A DNA stretch of 64,000 nucleotides from Alteriqipengyuania flavescens (GCF_030406725.1 NZ_CP129107.1:2088501-2152500), one strand, 5' to 3'; shown: positions 25,702-34,577, counted from the stretch's first letter. Notes: a model not told the origin generated them from the letters alone. A program made the numbers and translations.

Positions 25702-27108
25702 ATGAGTTTCAAGGGGCTGCAGCCGATTACTTACGGCGGACACGAGGTCTGGCCGCTGATCGAGGGCGGCAAAGGCGTGTCCGCCACCAACCACATGTCG
25801 AGCGGTGCCTGGGCGGCGGCGGGCGGCATCGGCACGGTCAGCGCCGTCAATGCCGACAGCTATGACGAGGACGGCAATCCGATCCCGCAAATCTACCCCC
25901 AGGCGACCCGCAAGGAACGGTTCGAACAGCTGGTCCGCTATGCCATCGACGGGGCGACCGAGCAGGTGAACCGCGCTTACGAAATTGCGGACGGCAAGGG
26001 CGCGATCAACATCAACGTGCTGTGGGAACAGGGCGGCGCGCAGCAGGTCCTCGAAGGCGTGCTGGGCAATTGCGCCGACAAGATCACCGGTGTCACCTGC
26101 GGTGCCGGCATGCCTTACAAGCTGGCCGAGATCGCCCAGCGCTTCAACGTGCATTACCTGCCCATCGTGTCTTCCGCCCGCGCTTTTCGCGCCCTGTGGA
26201 AGCGCAGCTATTCCAAGGTGCCGGACCTGCTGGCGGCGGTTGTGTACGAGGACCCGTGGCTTGCGGGCGGGCATAACGGCCTGTCGAACGCGGAAGACCC
26301 GACCAAGCCAGAAGCCCCCTATCCCCGCGTGAAAGCCCTGCGCGAAACCATGCGCGCCGAAGGCGTTTCCGAGGACACCGCCATCGTCATGGCCGGCGGC
26401 GTGTGGTTCCTGCGCGAATGGGAGGAGTGGATCGACAATCCGGAGCTGGGCAAGATCGCCTTCCAGTTCGGAACCCGGCCGCTGCTGACCGAGGAAAGCC
26501 CGATCCCGCAGGTGTGGAAAGATATGCTGCGAACGGTCGAGCCGGGCGACGTGCTGCTGCACAAGTTCAGCCCCACCGGCTTCTATTCCAGCGCGGTGAA
26601 GACGCCTTTCCTCTACGACCTCATGCATCGCAGCGAGCGGCAGATCCCGATCTTCAAGCGTGACGAGGAAGACGGGACCATCCCGCTGATGGACCACGGC
26701 AAGGCGAAGTATTTCTTCGTCCACCCCGGCGACCAGCGCAAGGCGCAAAGCTGGATGGCCGAAGGTTTCACCGAAGCGATGAAGACGCCCGACGATACGG
26801 TCGTCTTCGTGACCCCGGAAAGCGCCGAGCGTATCCGCACCGACCAGCAGGAATGCATGGGCTGCCTGTCGCACTGCCAGTTTTCGAGCTGGAAGGACCA
26901 CGACAACCACACCACCGGCCGCCTGGCCGATCCGCGCAGTTTCTGCATCCAGAAGACGTTGCAGGATATCGCCCATGGCGGCGACCCGGACGACAACCTG
27001 GCGTTCGCTGGCCACGCAGCCTACCGATTCAAGCAGGACCCGTTCTATTCGAACAACTTCACCCCCACGGTGAAGCAGCTTGTCGACCGTATCCTGACGG
27101 GGGACTAA
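25702..27108 (+). CDS. Nitronate-monooxygenase-like FMN protein
   Basis: The product has 468 residues with AGAGGAAA before the ATG. The fold signature is that of 2-nitropropane dioxygenase/enoyl reductase TIM barrels: VSATNHMSSGAWAAAGGIGT at the start, VTCGAGMPYKLAEI in the middle, and the MAGGVWF and FGTRPLLTEESP loops that hold the FMN phosphate. It is about 100 residues longer than typical bacterial nitronate monooxygenases, with a C-terminal segment containing ECMGCLSHCQFSSW (C-x2-C-x3-C). Activity on nitronates is possible but unproven; a different flavin-dependent oxidation or reduction is equally open. It is convergent with the ammonium transporter. Confidence 0.75.
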   Translation: MSFKGLQPITYGGHEVWPLIEGGKGVSATNHMSSGAWAAAGGIGTVSAVNADSYDEDGNPIPQIYPQATRKERFEQLVRYAIDGATEQVNRAYEIADGKGAININVLWEQGGAQQVLEGVLGNCADKITGVTCGAGMPYKLAEIAQRFNVHYLPIVSSARAFRALWKRSYSKVPDLLAAVVYEDPWLAGGHNGLSNAEDPTKPEAPYPRVKALRETMRAEGVSEDTAIVMAGGVWFLREWEEWIDNPELGKIAFQFGTRPLLTEESPIPQVWKDMLRTVEPGDVLLHKFSPTGFYSSAVKTPFLYDLMHRSERQIPIFKRDEEDGTIPLMDHGKAKYFFVHPGDQRKAQSWMAEGFTEAMKTPDDTVVFVTPESAERIRTDQQECMGCLSHCQFSSWKDHDNHTTGRLADPRSFCIQKTLQDIAHGGDPDDNLAFAGHAAYRFKQDPFYSNNFTPTVKQLVDRILTGD

Positions 27109-27136
27109 CCCCCTCCGTCAGGCCCCCTCCGTCAGG
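27093..27136. terminator. Hairpin plus 14-base tandem repeat at the convergent gene ends
   Basis: CCTGACGG (27093-27100) pairs with CCGTCAGG (27115-27122), with GGG/CCC inside, across the flavoprotein stop. The right arm unit CCCCCTCCGTCAGG (27109-27122) is perfectly duplicated at 27123-27136, and the second copy contains the stop of the transporter gene on the other strand. It probably terminates both genes. Confidence 0.55.
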
Positions 27137-28421
27137 TCTGGTGCGCGGCGTCGAGCCCGTCCGCTTCGTCGCTCTCGCTCACCCGCATGGGGAAGAAGAG
27201 CGACACGGCGGTGGCGAGTATGCCGGTTGCAAAGACGCTCCACACGGTCACCGCGGCGAGGCCGATGGCCTGTGCGGCCAGTTGCCCCGCGACGCTCTGC
27301 CCGGGCGGCAGGCCGGTTCCGCCCCATTCTACAGCCATGAACAGGCCGGCAAGAAGGGTGCCGGTGATGCCGCCGACGCCGTTGATCGCAAACACGCTCA
27401 GCGTGTCGTCGATACGCAGCGAATTGCGGATGAAGTGCGCGGCATAGCGGCAGGCGAGGGCGGCAACCGCGCCGATGACGATGGCGGCACCGGTAGAGAC
27501 GAAGCCCGCGGCAGGCGCGATGGCGACGAGGCCGACGAGCGCTCCGCTGGCAAAGCCGTTGGCGCTGACATGCCCTGCACGCAGGCGGTCGACCGCGTGC
27601 CACACGAGGACGGCTGTGGCGGCAGAGGCTTGCAGGTTGATGAGCGCGGCGGCGGTCTCGTCCGAGGCACCGAGCAGCAGGCCGCCGCCCGTCACACCGA
27701 AAAGGCCGAGCCACAGCAGCGGGATGCCGAGCAGGCGCAGGTAATCGGTTTGCGGCTCGTCCGCCGTGTCTGGAAAGCCGTTGCGGCGGCCCATCAGCAG
27801 TGCGGCGACCAGCGCCGAAACGCCGGCGGTGGTGTGGATCACCAGGCCGCCGGCAAAATCGACCGTGCCGATGCGCAGGGCCAGCCAGCCGCCGCCCCAT
27901 AGCCAGTGGGCGACCGGCGCATAGACGACGAGGCTCCAAAGCCCGGCAAAGATGACGACCCACCCGAACCGCCCGCGCTCCGCCCATGCGCCGACCATCA
28001 GCGCAGTGGCGAGTACGGCGAGCATCGTGTGGAACAGGGCGAAGGCGCTTTCGGGCACGGTGGTGCCGAACCGCACGGCCTCGATCTGCAGCAGCATCCA
28101 GCGCGAGCCGCCGCCGATCCAGCCGCCGGTCGTCTCCGCAAAGGCGAGCGTATAGCCGACCATGATCCACAGCAAAGAGACCACCGCGGCGATCACGCCG
28201 ACTTGCAGTGGGACGGAGATCGAGTGCTTGTAGCGCGCCGGGCCGCCGTAATAGAACGCGAGGCCGGGCAGGGCGAGGAAGACCAGCGCCGTCGCGGTCA
28301 GCAACCACGCAGTGTCGCCCGGCAGCGCCTGTTCCACGACGACCGCCGCCGCGTGTGCAGGCGATGCCATGGCAGCCATCCATGCAGCCGAAATGGCGGC
28401 GAGAATCACGGCAGGACGCAT
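27132..28421 (-). CDS. Amt/Mep-family ammonium transporter with substituted pore residues
   Basis: The product has 429 residues from the ATG at 28421 (GAGGGGA upstream), with an N-terminal signal-like segment and about eleven membrane helices. Asp188 and the first twin histidine, His196 (DFAGGLVIHTTAG), are conserved. The second twin-histidine position is Asn347 (FAINGVGGITG instead of VHG), and the outer gate normally read as WFGFNxGS is LFGVTGGG. The fold and helix pattern are clearly Amt, but these changes affect residues known to deprotonate and conduct ammonium. It may be an altered transporter or a sensor. No glnK/glnB gene is adjacent, unlike most amtB loci. Confidence 0.85.
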   Translation of the reverse strand: MRPAVILAAISAAWMAAMASPAHAAAVVVEQALPGDTAWLLTATALVFLALPGLAFYYGGPARYKHSISVPLQVGVIAAVVSLLWIMVGYTLAFAETTGGWIGGGSRWMLLQIEAVRFGTTVPESAFALFHTMLAVLATALMVGAWAERGRFGWVVIFAGLWSLVVYAPVAHWLWGGGWLALRIGTVDFAGGLVIHTTAGVSALVAALLMGRRNGFPDTADEPQTDYLRLLGIPLLWLGLFGVTGGGLLLGASDETAAALINLQASAATAVLVWHAVDRLRAGHVSANGFASGALVGLVAIAPAAGFVSTGAAIVIGAVAALACRYAAHFIRNSLRIDDTLSVFAINGVGGITGTLLAGLFMAVEWGGTGLPPGQSVAGQLAAQAIGLAAVTVWSVFATGILATAVSLFFPMRVSESDEADGLDAAHQT

Positions 28422-28507
28422 CGAATCCCCTCGAACAATCAGGCGGCCGCTATGGCACGAACCGATTGCGAAAGGGTGAAAGTGCCGTTCACCTTGCCGG
28501 AGTGGCT

Positions 28508-29524
28508 TCAGACGAGGCCGGTGAGCACCTGGTCTGGCGGGCGGTGGCCGTCGGCCCAGAAGCGGATATTGGCGATGACCTTTTCGCCCGCAGCGACGCG
28601 GCCTTCCCATGTGGCGCTGCCAAGATGGGGCAGGGGCGTGACGTTGGGCAGCGCGACCAGCGCGGGATCGACGTCCGGCTCCCCGCGATAGACATCGAGC
28701 CCGGCGCCGCCCAGCTTGCCGGATTGCAGGGCCGCCAGCAACGCGTCCTCGTCGACGAGCTCGCCGCGCGCGGTGTTCACCAGGTAGGCGCCGTCTTTCA
28801 TGCCCGCGATGGCATCGGCGTCGATCAACCTTCGGGTCTGCGGCGTGGCGGGGCAGTGGAGCGTGACGATGTCGCTCTGCGCCAGAAGTTCCGACACGTC
28901 GGCAGCGTAACGCACGACCAGCATGTTCTCGACCGCTTCGGGCAGGCGGTGGCGGTTATGGTAGAGGATATCGAGGCCGAACGCGCGGGCGCGGTGGGCG
29001 ACCGCCTGGCCGATGCGGCCCATACCGACGATGCCGAGCGTCTTGCCGCGCAGGCTGCGGCCTAGCAGCGCGGAAGGGGTCCACCCGTTCCACTTGCCGG
29101 CGCGCATCATCGTCGCCCCTTCCGACAGGCGGCGCGGCGCGGCAAGGATCAGGGCGAGCGTGATGTCGGCAGTATCCTCGGTGAAGACGCCGGGCGTGTT
29201 GGTCACGATGATCTTGCGCCTTCGCGCCGCATCTAGGTCGATGTGGTCGGTGCCCGCACCGAAATTCGCGATCAGTCCCAGCCGATCGCCGGCCTGCTCG
29301 ATCAGTTCGGCGTCGATGCGATCGGTGACCGTGGGGACGAGCGCGTCGCAGCTGCGCATCGCCTCGGCCAGTTCGTCGCGGGTAAGGGCGCGGTCCTCGT
29401 CGTTGAACCTAGCGTCGTAGAGTTCGGCCATGCGCGGTTGGACGCCGGGCAGGGCGCGGGTGACGTGGACGCGGGGCTTGCCCTCGACGCGGCGGGTGGG
29501 CGGTGCGGGATCGGAATGCGGCAT
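28508..29524 (-). CDS. D-2-hydroxyacid dehydrogenase (glyoxylate/hydroxypyruvate reductase type)
   Basis: The product has 338 residues. The NAD(P)-binding motif GMGRIG is at 167-172, and the catalytic Arg253 (NTARGE), Glu282 and His300 (PLPHLGSAT) are all present, as in the 2-hydroxyacid dehydrogenase superfamily. GAGTDHIDLDAARRR and FTEDTADITLALIL fit the glyoxylate/hydroxypyruvate reductase branch, which reduces glyoxylate to glycolate or hydroxypyruvate to glycerate. HN at 189-190 (YHNRHRLPE) after the second strand lacks the acidic residue that favours NADH, so NADPH may be used. The first 16 residues are poorly conserved and the start may be further in. Confidence 0.85.
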   Translation of the reverse strand: MPHSDPAPPTRRVEGKPRVHVTRALPGVQPRMAELYDARFNDEDRALTRDELAEAMRSCDALVPTVTDRIDAELIEQAGDRLGLIANFGAGTDHIDLDAARRRKIIVTNTPGVFTEDTADITLALILAAPRRLSEGATMMRAGKWNGWTPSALLGRSLRGKTLGIVGMGRIGQAVAHRARAFGLDILYHNRHRLPEAVENMLVVRYAADVSELLAQSDIVTLHCPATPQTRRLIDADAIAGMKDGAYLVNTARGELVDEDALLAALQSGKLGGAGLDVYRGEPDVDPALVALPNVTPLPHLGSATWEGRVAAGEKVIANIRFWADGHRPPDQVLTGLV

Positions 29525-29630
29525 GGTTTCCGATTGGCGGGGCGCTTGGCCCGGGTCAAGAGGATGGGGTCAAGGGGAGCGGGCAGCGCATAGAGCGACG
29601 ACGTGCCTGTGCAGCCGATGCCACTGCCCC

Positions 29631-29658
29631 TTGAAGTCGCTGAAGGGAAAGCGATAAT
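29631..29658 (+). promoter_or_regulatory. Likely leaderless promoter of the SH3-domain gene
   Basis: TTGAAG (29631-29636), a 16-base spacer and GATAAT (29653-29658) end eight bases before the ATG at 29667. The only Shine-Dalgarno-like AGGGA lies about 20 bases upstream, too far to be used, so a leaderless mRNA is likely. Confidence 0.5.
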
Positions 29659-29666
29659 GCACCGCC

Positions 29667-30131
29667 ATGCGCACCGCTTTCGCCTGTTTCCTCGCCGCTT
29701 TCGCTCTTGCCGTCCCGGCAGCTGCGCAGGATGACGACGTGCCCTATTGGGCCGCCATCAACGTGGACGAAATCAACATGCGCAAGGGTCCGAGCACGAC
29801 CTATCCGATCGACTGGGTCTACACGCGCAAGGGCCTGCCGGTGAAGGTGCTGCGCAAGCGCGAAGGCTGGCGCTATGTCGAGGACATGGACGGCACGCGC
29901 GGCTGGTTCCTGGGCCGGATGCTGACCCGCACGCGCACTGCCATCGTCACCGGCGAAGGCGTGGCGCCGATGCGTGCGGAGCCCGATGCCGGCGCCTCGC
30001 TCAGCTGGAACGCGGAGCCGGGCGTTGTCGGCAAGCTGGGCGAGTGCGAAGCGGGCTGGTGCGAATTCGACGTCGAAGGACGCGCCGCGTGGATCGAAGC
30101 CGACCGCATCTGGGGCGACGGCGAACCCTGA
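29667..30131 (+). CDS. Exported bacterial SH3-domain protein
   Basis: The product has 154 residues: a signal peptide (1 to about 20, ending VPAAAQ) then two SH3-like repeats. The first is well formed (INMRKGPSTTYPIDWVYTRKG, followed by GWRYVEDMDGTRGWFLGRML); the second (about 95-150) is weaker, with EAGWCEFDVEGRAAWIEADR. Two cysteines (CEAGWC) may form a disulfide. Such SH3b modules usually bind peptidoglycan or other envelope ligands. The coding frame ends just before a paired-hairpin repeat. No enzymatic domain is present, so it is probably an accessory wall-binding protein. Confidence 0.83.
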   Translation: MRTAFACFLAAFALAVPAAAQDDDVPYWAAINVDEINMRKGPSTTYPIDWVYTRKGLPVKVLRKREGWRYVEDMDGTRGWFLGRMLTRTRTAIVTGEGVAPMRAEPDAGASLSWNAEPGVVGKLGECEAGWCEFDVEGRAAWIEADRIWGDGEP

Positions 30132-30140
30132 GAGATGCGA

Positions 30141-30209
30141 GTCCCTGCGTAGGCGGGGACCCCAGTCGAACTAGCGCTTCGCCGACCGAGACCCCCGCCT
30201 TCGCGGGGG
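30141..30209. repeat. Paired-hairpin dispersed repeat, copy 2
   Basis: GTCCCTGC/GCGGGGAC (30141-30160) and CCCCCGC/GCGGGGG (30192-30209) are separated by about 30 bases beginning CCCAGTCGAACT, related to the CTCGGTCAACTT spacer of the copy at 8881. It lies between the convergent SH3 and thiolase genes. Confidence 0.7.
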
Positions 30210-30220
30210 CTCACGGCAAG

Positions 30221-31411
30221 TCAGAGCATTTCCACTGCGACGGCCGTGGCCTCGCCGCCGCCGATGCACAGCGTGGCGATACCCTTGCTCTTGCCCTGTT
30301 CCTTCAGCGCATTGAGCAGCGTCACGATGATCCGCGTGCCGCTTGCGCCGATCGGGTGACCGAGCGCGGTCCCGCCGCCGTTGACGTTGATCCTGTCGTG
30401 CGGGATGCCGATGTCGCGCATGGCGAACATGGCGACGCAGGCGAAAGCCTCGTTCACTTCCCACAGGTCGACCTCGTCCTTCGACCAGCCGGCTTTTTCG
30501 AGCACCTTCTCGATCGCGCCGATGGGCGCGGTGGTGAACTTGGCCGGCTCGTGCGCATGGGCGGCGGTCGCCACGATCTTCGCCACCGGCTTGCGATCGC
30601 CGGCCTTACTCTGCCGGGTCAGCACGATGGCGGCCGCGCCGTCGGAAATGGAGCTGGAGGTCGCGGCGGTAATCGTGCCGTCCTTGGCGAAGGCGGGGCG
30701 CAGCGTCGGGATCTTGTCCGGGCGACCCTTGCCGGGCTGCTCGTCATGCTCGACCGTCACGTCGCCCTGCCGCGTCTTGACCGTCACCGGCACCACTTCG
30801 CCCGCAAAGGCGCCGCTTTCGATGGCGGCATTGGCGCGGCGCAGGCTTTCGATGGAATATTCGTCCATGTCCTCGCGCGTCATCTGGTATTCGTTGGCGG
30901 TTTCCTGCGCGAAAGTGCCCATGGCGCGGCCTTCCTCGTAGGCATCTTCCAGCCCGTCCAGGAACATGTGGTCGTAGGCCGTGTCGTGCCCGATCCGCGC
31001 GCCGCTGCGGTGCTTCTTGAGGAGGTAGGGCGCGTTGGTCATGCTCTCCATCCCGCCTGCGATCACCGTGTCGACCGTGCCCGCGGCAAGCGCCTCGCTG
31101 CCCATGATCACGGTCTGCATGCCGCTGCCGCAGACCTTGTTGACGGTGGTCGCCTCGACCGAGTTCGGCAGGCCTGCCTTCAGCGCCGCCTGGCGCGCCG
31201 GGGCCTGGCCGAGGCCGGCGGGCAGCACGCAGCCCATGTAGATACGGTCGATATCCTCGCCGCTCACGCCCGCGCGCTCCACCGCCGCCTTCACCGCGGT
31301 CGCGCCCAGTTCGGTCGCGCTCACGTCCGCCAGAGCGCCCTGCATCCCGCCCATGGGGGTGCGGGCATAGCTCAGGATAACAATCGGGTCTTGTTCGTTG
31401 AACTGGGGCAT
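30221..31411 (-). CDS. Acetyl-CoA acetyltransferase (thiolase II)
   Basis: The product has 396 residues. The catalytic pair and histidine are present: Cys94 (VNKVCGSGMQ), His352 (GGGTALGHPIGASG) and Cys382 (LCIGGGEA). The pentaglycine-like end is usually CIGGGxG; here a Glu follows the glycines, which is unusual but may be tolerated. The biosynthetic thiolase joins two acetyl-CoA into acetoacetyl-CoA for polyhydroxybutyrate, or runs in reverse in ketone and fatty acid degradation. With bdhA at 3.2 kb this suggests acetoacetate/3-hydroxybutyrate metabolism. Whether it is the phaA, atoB or a degradative paralogue cannot be decided. Confidence 0.92.
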   Translation of the reverse strand: MPQFNEQDPIVILSYARTPMGGMQGALADVSATELGATAVKAAVERAGVSGEDIDRIYMGCVLPAGLGQAPARQAALKAGLPNSVEATTVNKVCGSGMQTVIMGSEALAAGTVDTVIAGGMESMTNAPYLLKKHRSGARIGHDTAYDHMFLDGLEDAYEEGRAMGTFAQETANEYQMTREDMDEYSIESLRRANAAIESGAFAGEVVPVTVKTRQGDVTVEHDEQPGKGRPDKIPTLRPAFAKDGTITAATSSSISDGAAAIVLTRQSKAGDRKPVAKIVATAAHAHEPAKFTTAPIGAIEKVLEKAGWSKDEVDLWEVNEAFACVAMFAMRDIGIPHDRINVNGGGTALGHPIGASGTRIIVTLLNALKEQGKSKGIATLCIGGGEATAVAVEML

Positions 31412-31524
31412 GGCGTCTGATTGCCTTTCGTCTGGGAAGGTGAGAAATTGCCCCCGACCTAATGCTGCGGCGCGGCGATATCAAACCGCAAACCCAAGAA
31501 AACGAATTTCCAGGAGAGACCGTA

Positions 31525-32955
31525 ATGGCACACCCCGACCGCGACGAACTGATGACGATGCTGGACCGCCAGCGGAACGACTTCATGGCGAAGCGGCCGG
31601 AATCGCTGAATGTCCGGCGCGACCGGATCAAGCGCATGATCGGCCTGATGAAGGATCACGGTGACGCGTTTTCCAAGGCGATGAGCGCGGATTTCGGTAA
31701 CCGCAGCTGGGAGCAGTCGATGCTGACCGACATCGCCCCGACGATCAGCCTGGCGAAATATTGCCTCAAGAACCTCGACAGCTGGGCGAAGCCCGACAAG
31801 CGCAAGGTGCAGTTCCCGCTGAACCTGCTGGGCGCCAAGGCGGAGGTCCGGTACGAACCGCTGGGCGTCATCGGCATCATCGCGCCGTGGAACTTCCCCG
31901 TCGGCCTGGCCTTCAGCCCGCTGCTGCAGGCCTTCGCCGCCGGCAACCGCGCGATGATCAAGCCGAGCGAGTTTACCGAGAAGACCAGCCAGTTGATGAA
32001 GGAGCTGGTGGAAGAGGCCTTCACGCCGGAAGAATGCGTGGTCGTTACCGGGCCGCCGGAAGTGGCGCAGGCATTCAGCAGCCTGCCGTTCGACCACCTG
32101 CTGTTCACCGGCTCCACCGCGACCGGCCGCAAGGTCATGCAGGCAGCGGCGGAAAACCTCGTCCCTGTGACGCTGGAGCTGGGCGGCAAGAGCCCGGTGG
32201 TGCTGGGCCGCGAAGCGGACTTCAAGCGCGCGGGCGAACGGATCGCGATGGGCAAGATGATGAACGCGGGGCAGATCTGCCTAGCGCCCGATTACATGTA
32301 CGTGCCGGAGGACAAGGAAGTCGAGGCTATCGGCGCAGTCAGCGACGGGGTGCACGCGATGTATCCCAAGCTCCTGGAAAACGACGACTACACCAGCGTC
32401 GTCACCGACAAGCATTTCGACCGGCTGCAGACACTGGTGAAGGATGCCCGCGACAAGGGCGCCGACGTGATCGAGATCAATCCGGGCGACGAGGATTTCT
32501 CAAACACCAACGCCCGCAAGATGCCGCTCACCATCATCCGCAACCCGACCGACGACATGGAGGTGATGCAGGACGAGATTTTCGGCCCCGTGCTTCCCGT
32601 CAAGACCTACAAGGCGGTGGACGAGGCGATCGACTACATCAACGACCACGACCGCCCGCTCGGCCTCTATTATTTCGGCGATAACGGGGAGGAACAGGAG
32701 CAGGTTCTCGGCCGCACGATATCGGGCGGGGTGACGGTCAATGACGTCATCTTCCACGTCTCTGCAGACGACTTGCCGTTCGGCGGGGTCGGCCCGTCCG
32801 GCATCGGGTCCTATCACGGGCCGGAAGGCTTCCGGACCTTCAGCCATGCCCGCGCCGTCTACACCCAGCCGAAGATCGACATTGCCGGCATGGCCGGTCT
32901 CAAGCCCCCCTATGGCGACAAGGCGGCCAAGACGATCAAGTCGATGCTGAAATAG
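31525..32955 (+). CDS. Aldehyde dehydrogenase, coniferyl-aldehyde type
   Basis: The product has 476 residues from the ATG at 31525, supported by CAGGAGAG upstream. Catalytic Cys252 (NAGQICLAP) and Glu218 (LELGGKSP) and the NAD loop FTGSTATGRKVM are intact. The short N-terminus and FGGVGPSGIGSYHG with a C-terminal membrane-proximal stretch match coniferyl aldehyde dehydrogenase/long-chain ALDH (class 3-like). It oxidises an aldehyde, aromatic or aliphatic, to the acid with NAD(P)+. Substrate is not readable; no aromatic degradation genes are next to it. It ends about 158 bases before nuoA. Confidence 0.88.
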   Translation: MAHPDRDELMTMLDRQRNDFMAKRPESLNVRRDRIKRMIGLMKDHGDAFSKAMSADFGNRSWEQSMLTDIAPTISLAKYCLKNLDSWAKPDKRKVQFPLNLLGAKAEVRYEPLGVIGIIAPWNFPVGLAFSPLLQAFAAGNRAMIKPSEFTEKTSQLMKELVEEAFTPEECVVVTGPPEVAQAFSSLPFDHLLFTGSTATGRKVMQAAAENLVPVTLELGGKSPVVLGREADFKRAGERIAMGKMMNAGQICLAPDYMYVPEDKEVEAIGAVSDGVHAMYPKLLENDDYTSVVTDKHFDRLQTLVKDARDKGADVIEINPGDEDFSNTNARKMPLTIIRNPTDDMEVMQDEIFGPVLPVKTYKAVDEAIDYINDHDRPLGLYYFGDNGEEQEQVLGRTISGGVTVNDVIFHVSADDLPFGGVGPSGIGSYHGPEGFRTFSHARAVYTQPKIDIAGMAGLKPPYGDKAAKTIKSMLK

Positions 32956-33006
32956 GGGCAGGGCGGGCTTCACGCGAAATGCACCGAAAAAGGCCCCTCG
33001 CGGCCC

Positions 33007-33035
33007 TTGCGATTGGCTGCCCACGGGACTAGTGC
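33007..33035 (+). promoter_or_regulatory. Possible promoter of the nuo operon
   Basis: TTGCGA (33007-33012), a 17-base spacer and TAGTGC (33030-33035) resemble the prfB promoter geometry. The 78-base leader to the GTG at 33114 includes a GCGGGC/GCCCGC hairpin (33053-33069). Pattern evidence only. Confidence 0.35.
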
Positions 33036-33113
33036 GCCGGGGTAATCCGTGTGCGGGCGCTTTGCCCGCCGCAAGGCCGTGGCGGGCAACCGCCGCTTCA
33101 ACGAGAGAGCGCC

Positions 33114-33488
33114 GTGATCGACCTGCTCGAATACCTGCCCATCCTGATCTTTCTCGGCATCGCCGTGGCGCTGTCGTCGCTGTTCGTGTTCCTGCCGATG
33201 GGCGTCTCGCGCCTCACCGGCACGCACCAGCCGACAGCCGAAAAGGTCAGCGAATACGAGTGCGGCTTCCCGGCGTTCGAGGATTCGCGCAGCCGGTTCG
33301 ACGTGCGCTTCTACCTCGTGGCCATCCTCTTTATCATCTTCGACCTCGAAGCGGCGTTCCTGTTTCCCTGGGCGGTCAGCCTCGACATGACCGGCTGGGC
33401 CGGGTGGACCACTATGATGATCTTCCTCGGCGAACTCGCCATCGGCCTCGCCTATGCCTGGAAACTCGGCGCGCTGGAGTGGGACTGA
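33114..33488 (+). CDS. nuoA: NADH-quinone oxidoreductase subunit A
   Basis: The product has 124 residues from the GTG at 33114 (GAGAGAG upstream), giving the usual start [15 protein letters not shown]. Three membrane helices are present and the conserved loop [20 protein letters not shown] between TM1 and TM2 carries the glutamate and cysteine typical of NuoA/ND3. It is a membrane-arm subunit of complex I at the junction with the quinone site. First gene of the nuo array. Confidence 0.96.
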   Translation: MIDLLEYLPILIFLGIAVALSSLFVFLPMGVSRLTGTHQPTAEKVSEYECGFPAFEDSRSRFDVRFYLVAILFIIFDLEAAFLFPWAVSLDMTGWAGWTTMMIFLGELAIGLAYAWKLGALEWD

Positions 33489-33492
33489 CACG

Positions 33493-34041
33493 ATGAACGA
33501 CCAGAGCACCATTCCCGCCGCAAAGCCCGGCGACGTCCGCCAGCCCGACGCGGACTATTTCAACGCCCTTCAGACCGAGGTGAACGACAAGGGTTTCCTC
33601 GTCACCAGCACGGAGGAACTGTTCCATTGGGCGCGCACCGGCAGCCTGTGGTGGATGACCTTCGGTCTCGCCTGCTGCGCGGTGGAGATGATCCACGTCA
33701 ACATGCCGCGTTACGACATGGAGCGCTTCGGCGTCGCCCCGCGCGCATCCCCGCGCCAGAGCGACGTGATGATCGTTGCCGGCACCCTGTGCAACAAGAT
33801 GGCCCCGGCGCTGCGCAAGGTCTACGACCAGATGTCGGAGCCGAAATACGTGATCAGCATGGGTAGCTGCGCGAACGGCGGCGGCTATTACCACTACAGC
33901 TATTCCGTGGTGCGCGGCTGCGACCGCATCGTGCCGGTCGACATCTACGTCCCCGGATGCCCGCCGACTGCCGAAGCGCTGTTGTACGGCGTGATGCAGC
34001 TGCAGCGGAAGATCCGCCGCATCGGGACGGTCGAGCGATGA
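33493..34041 (+). CDS. nuoB: NADH-quinone oxidoreductase subunit B
   Basis: The product has 182 residues from the ATG at 33493, four bases after nuoA. The N2 [4Fe-4S] ligands are visible as the adjacent cysteines in GLACCAVEM, then GSCANGGG and [12 protein letters not shown]. It carries the terminal cluster that reduces quinone. It is slightly longer than E. coli NuoB at the N-terminus (residues 1-20), as in mitochondrial-type enzymes. Its stop overlaps the next ORF by ATGA. Confidence 0.97.
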   Translation: MNDQSTIPAAKPGDVRQPDADYFNALQTEVNDKGFLVTSTEELFHWARTGSLWWMTFGLACCAVEMIHVNMPRYDMERFGVAPRASPRQSDVMIVAGTLCNKMAPALRKVYDQMSEPKYVISMGSCANGGGYYHYSYSVVRGCDRIVPVDIYVPGCPPTAEALLYGVMQLQRKIRRIGTVER

Positions 34042-34577
34042 AGCCCGCTTTCGCCGCCATCCTGCTGGCGCTGGCGGGCGGCGGCCTCATATCGCCCGCG
34101 GCGGCGCAGGATGCGTGGCACAATCACTGGTCGCCCGGCGGCGTCGGGAGTTTCGACCTGCCGTGCGATACGGACACGTTTCAGCGGATGGAGAGCGAGG
34201 AGAGCATCCTCGCGATGTGCGAAACCGACACGCTCCTTTACGGCGCAGCCCTGGTTCCGCTGGCTGTCATGGCGCTCGACGATGCCTCGGCGGAGGAGCG
34301 CGCGGCCTACACGTTCGACGAGCTGGCTGCAGAGGCTGCCTCGGATGAGAACACGATCGATTTCCTCGCGGTCGAATACGGCCCTTACGCCGGTTTCTAC
34401 GGGGCGGCGGCAGCGCCCGAACCGTTCCAGCGCTCCGTGATGCTCGACCTCGGCAACGGGGAAATCATGATCCTCATCGCCCTGTCCGACACCGCGACCG
34501 AGGCCGATGCCGAGGCTGCCGAACTGCGCAAGCTGGCCGACCGCTACCTTTCCTCCTTCAAGTTGACGCCGCAATGA
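34038..34577 (+). CDS. Exported hypothetical protein inserted between nuoB and nuoC
   Basis: The product has 179 residues with a signal peptide (1-24, LISPAAAQ). The mature protein is acidic, with two cysteines (LPCDTD, MCETDT) that may pair. Overall pattern is mixed alpha/beta, with a hydrophobic strand MILIALSDT near the C-terminus. I do not recognise a family. It overlaps nuoB by ATGA and nuoC by ATGA, so it is translated as part of the operon. As a periplasmic protein it could not belong to the peripheral arm of complex I, but could contact the periplasmic side or be an unrelated passenger. Confidence 0.75.
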   Translation: MKPAFAAILLALAGGGLISPAAAQDAWHNHWSPGGVGSFDLPCDTDTFQRMESEESILAMCETDTLLYGAALVPLAVMALDDASAEERAAYTFDELAAEAASDENTIDFLAVEYGPYAGFYGAAAAPEPFQRSVMLDLGNGEIMILIALSDTATEADAEAAELRKLADRYLSSFKLTPQ

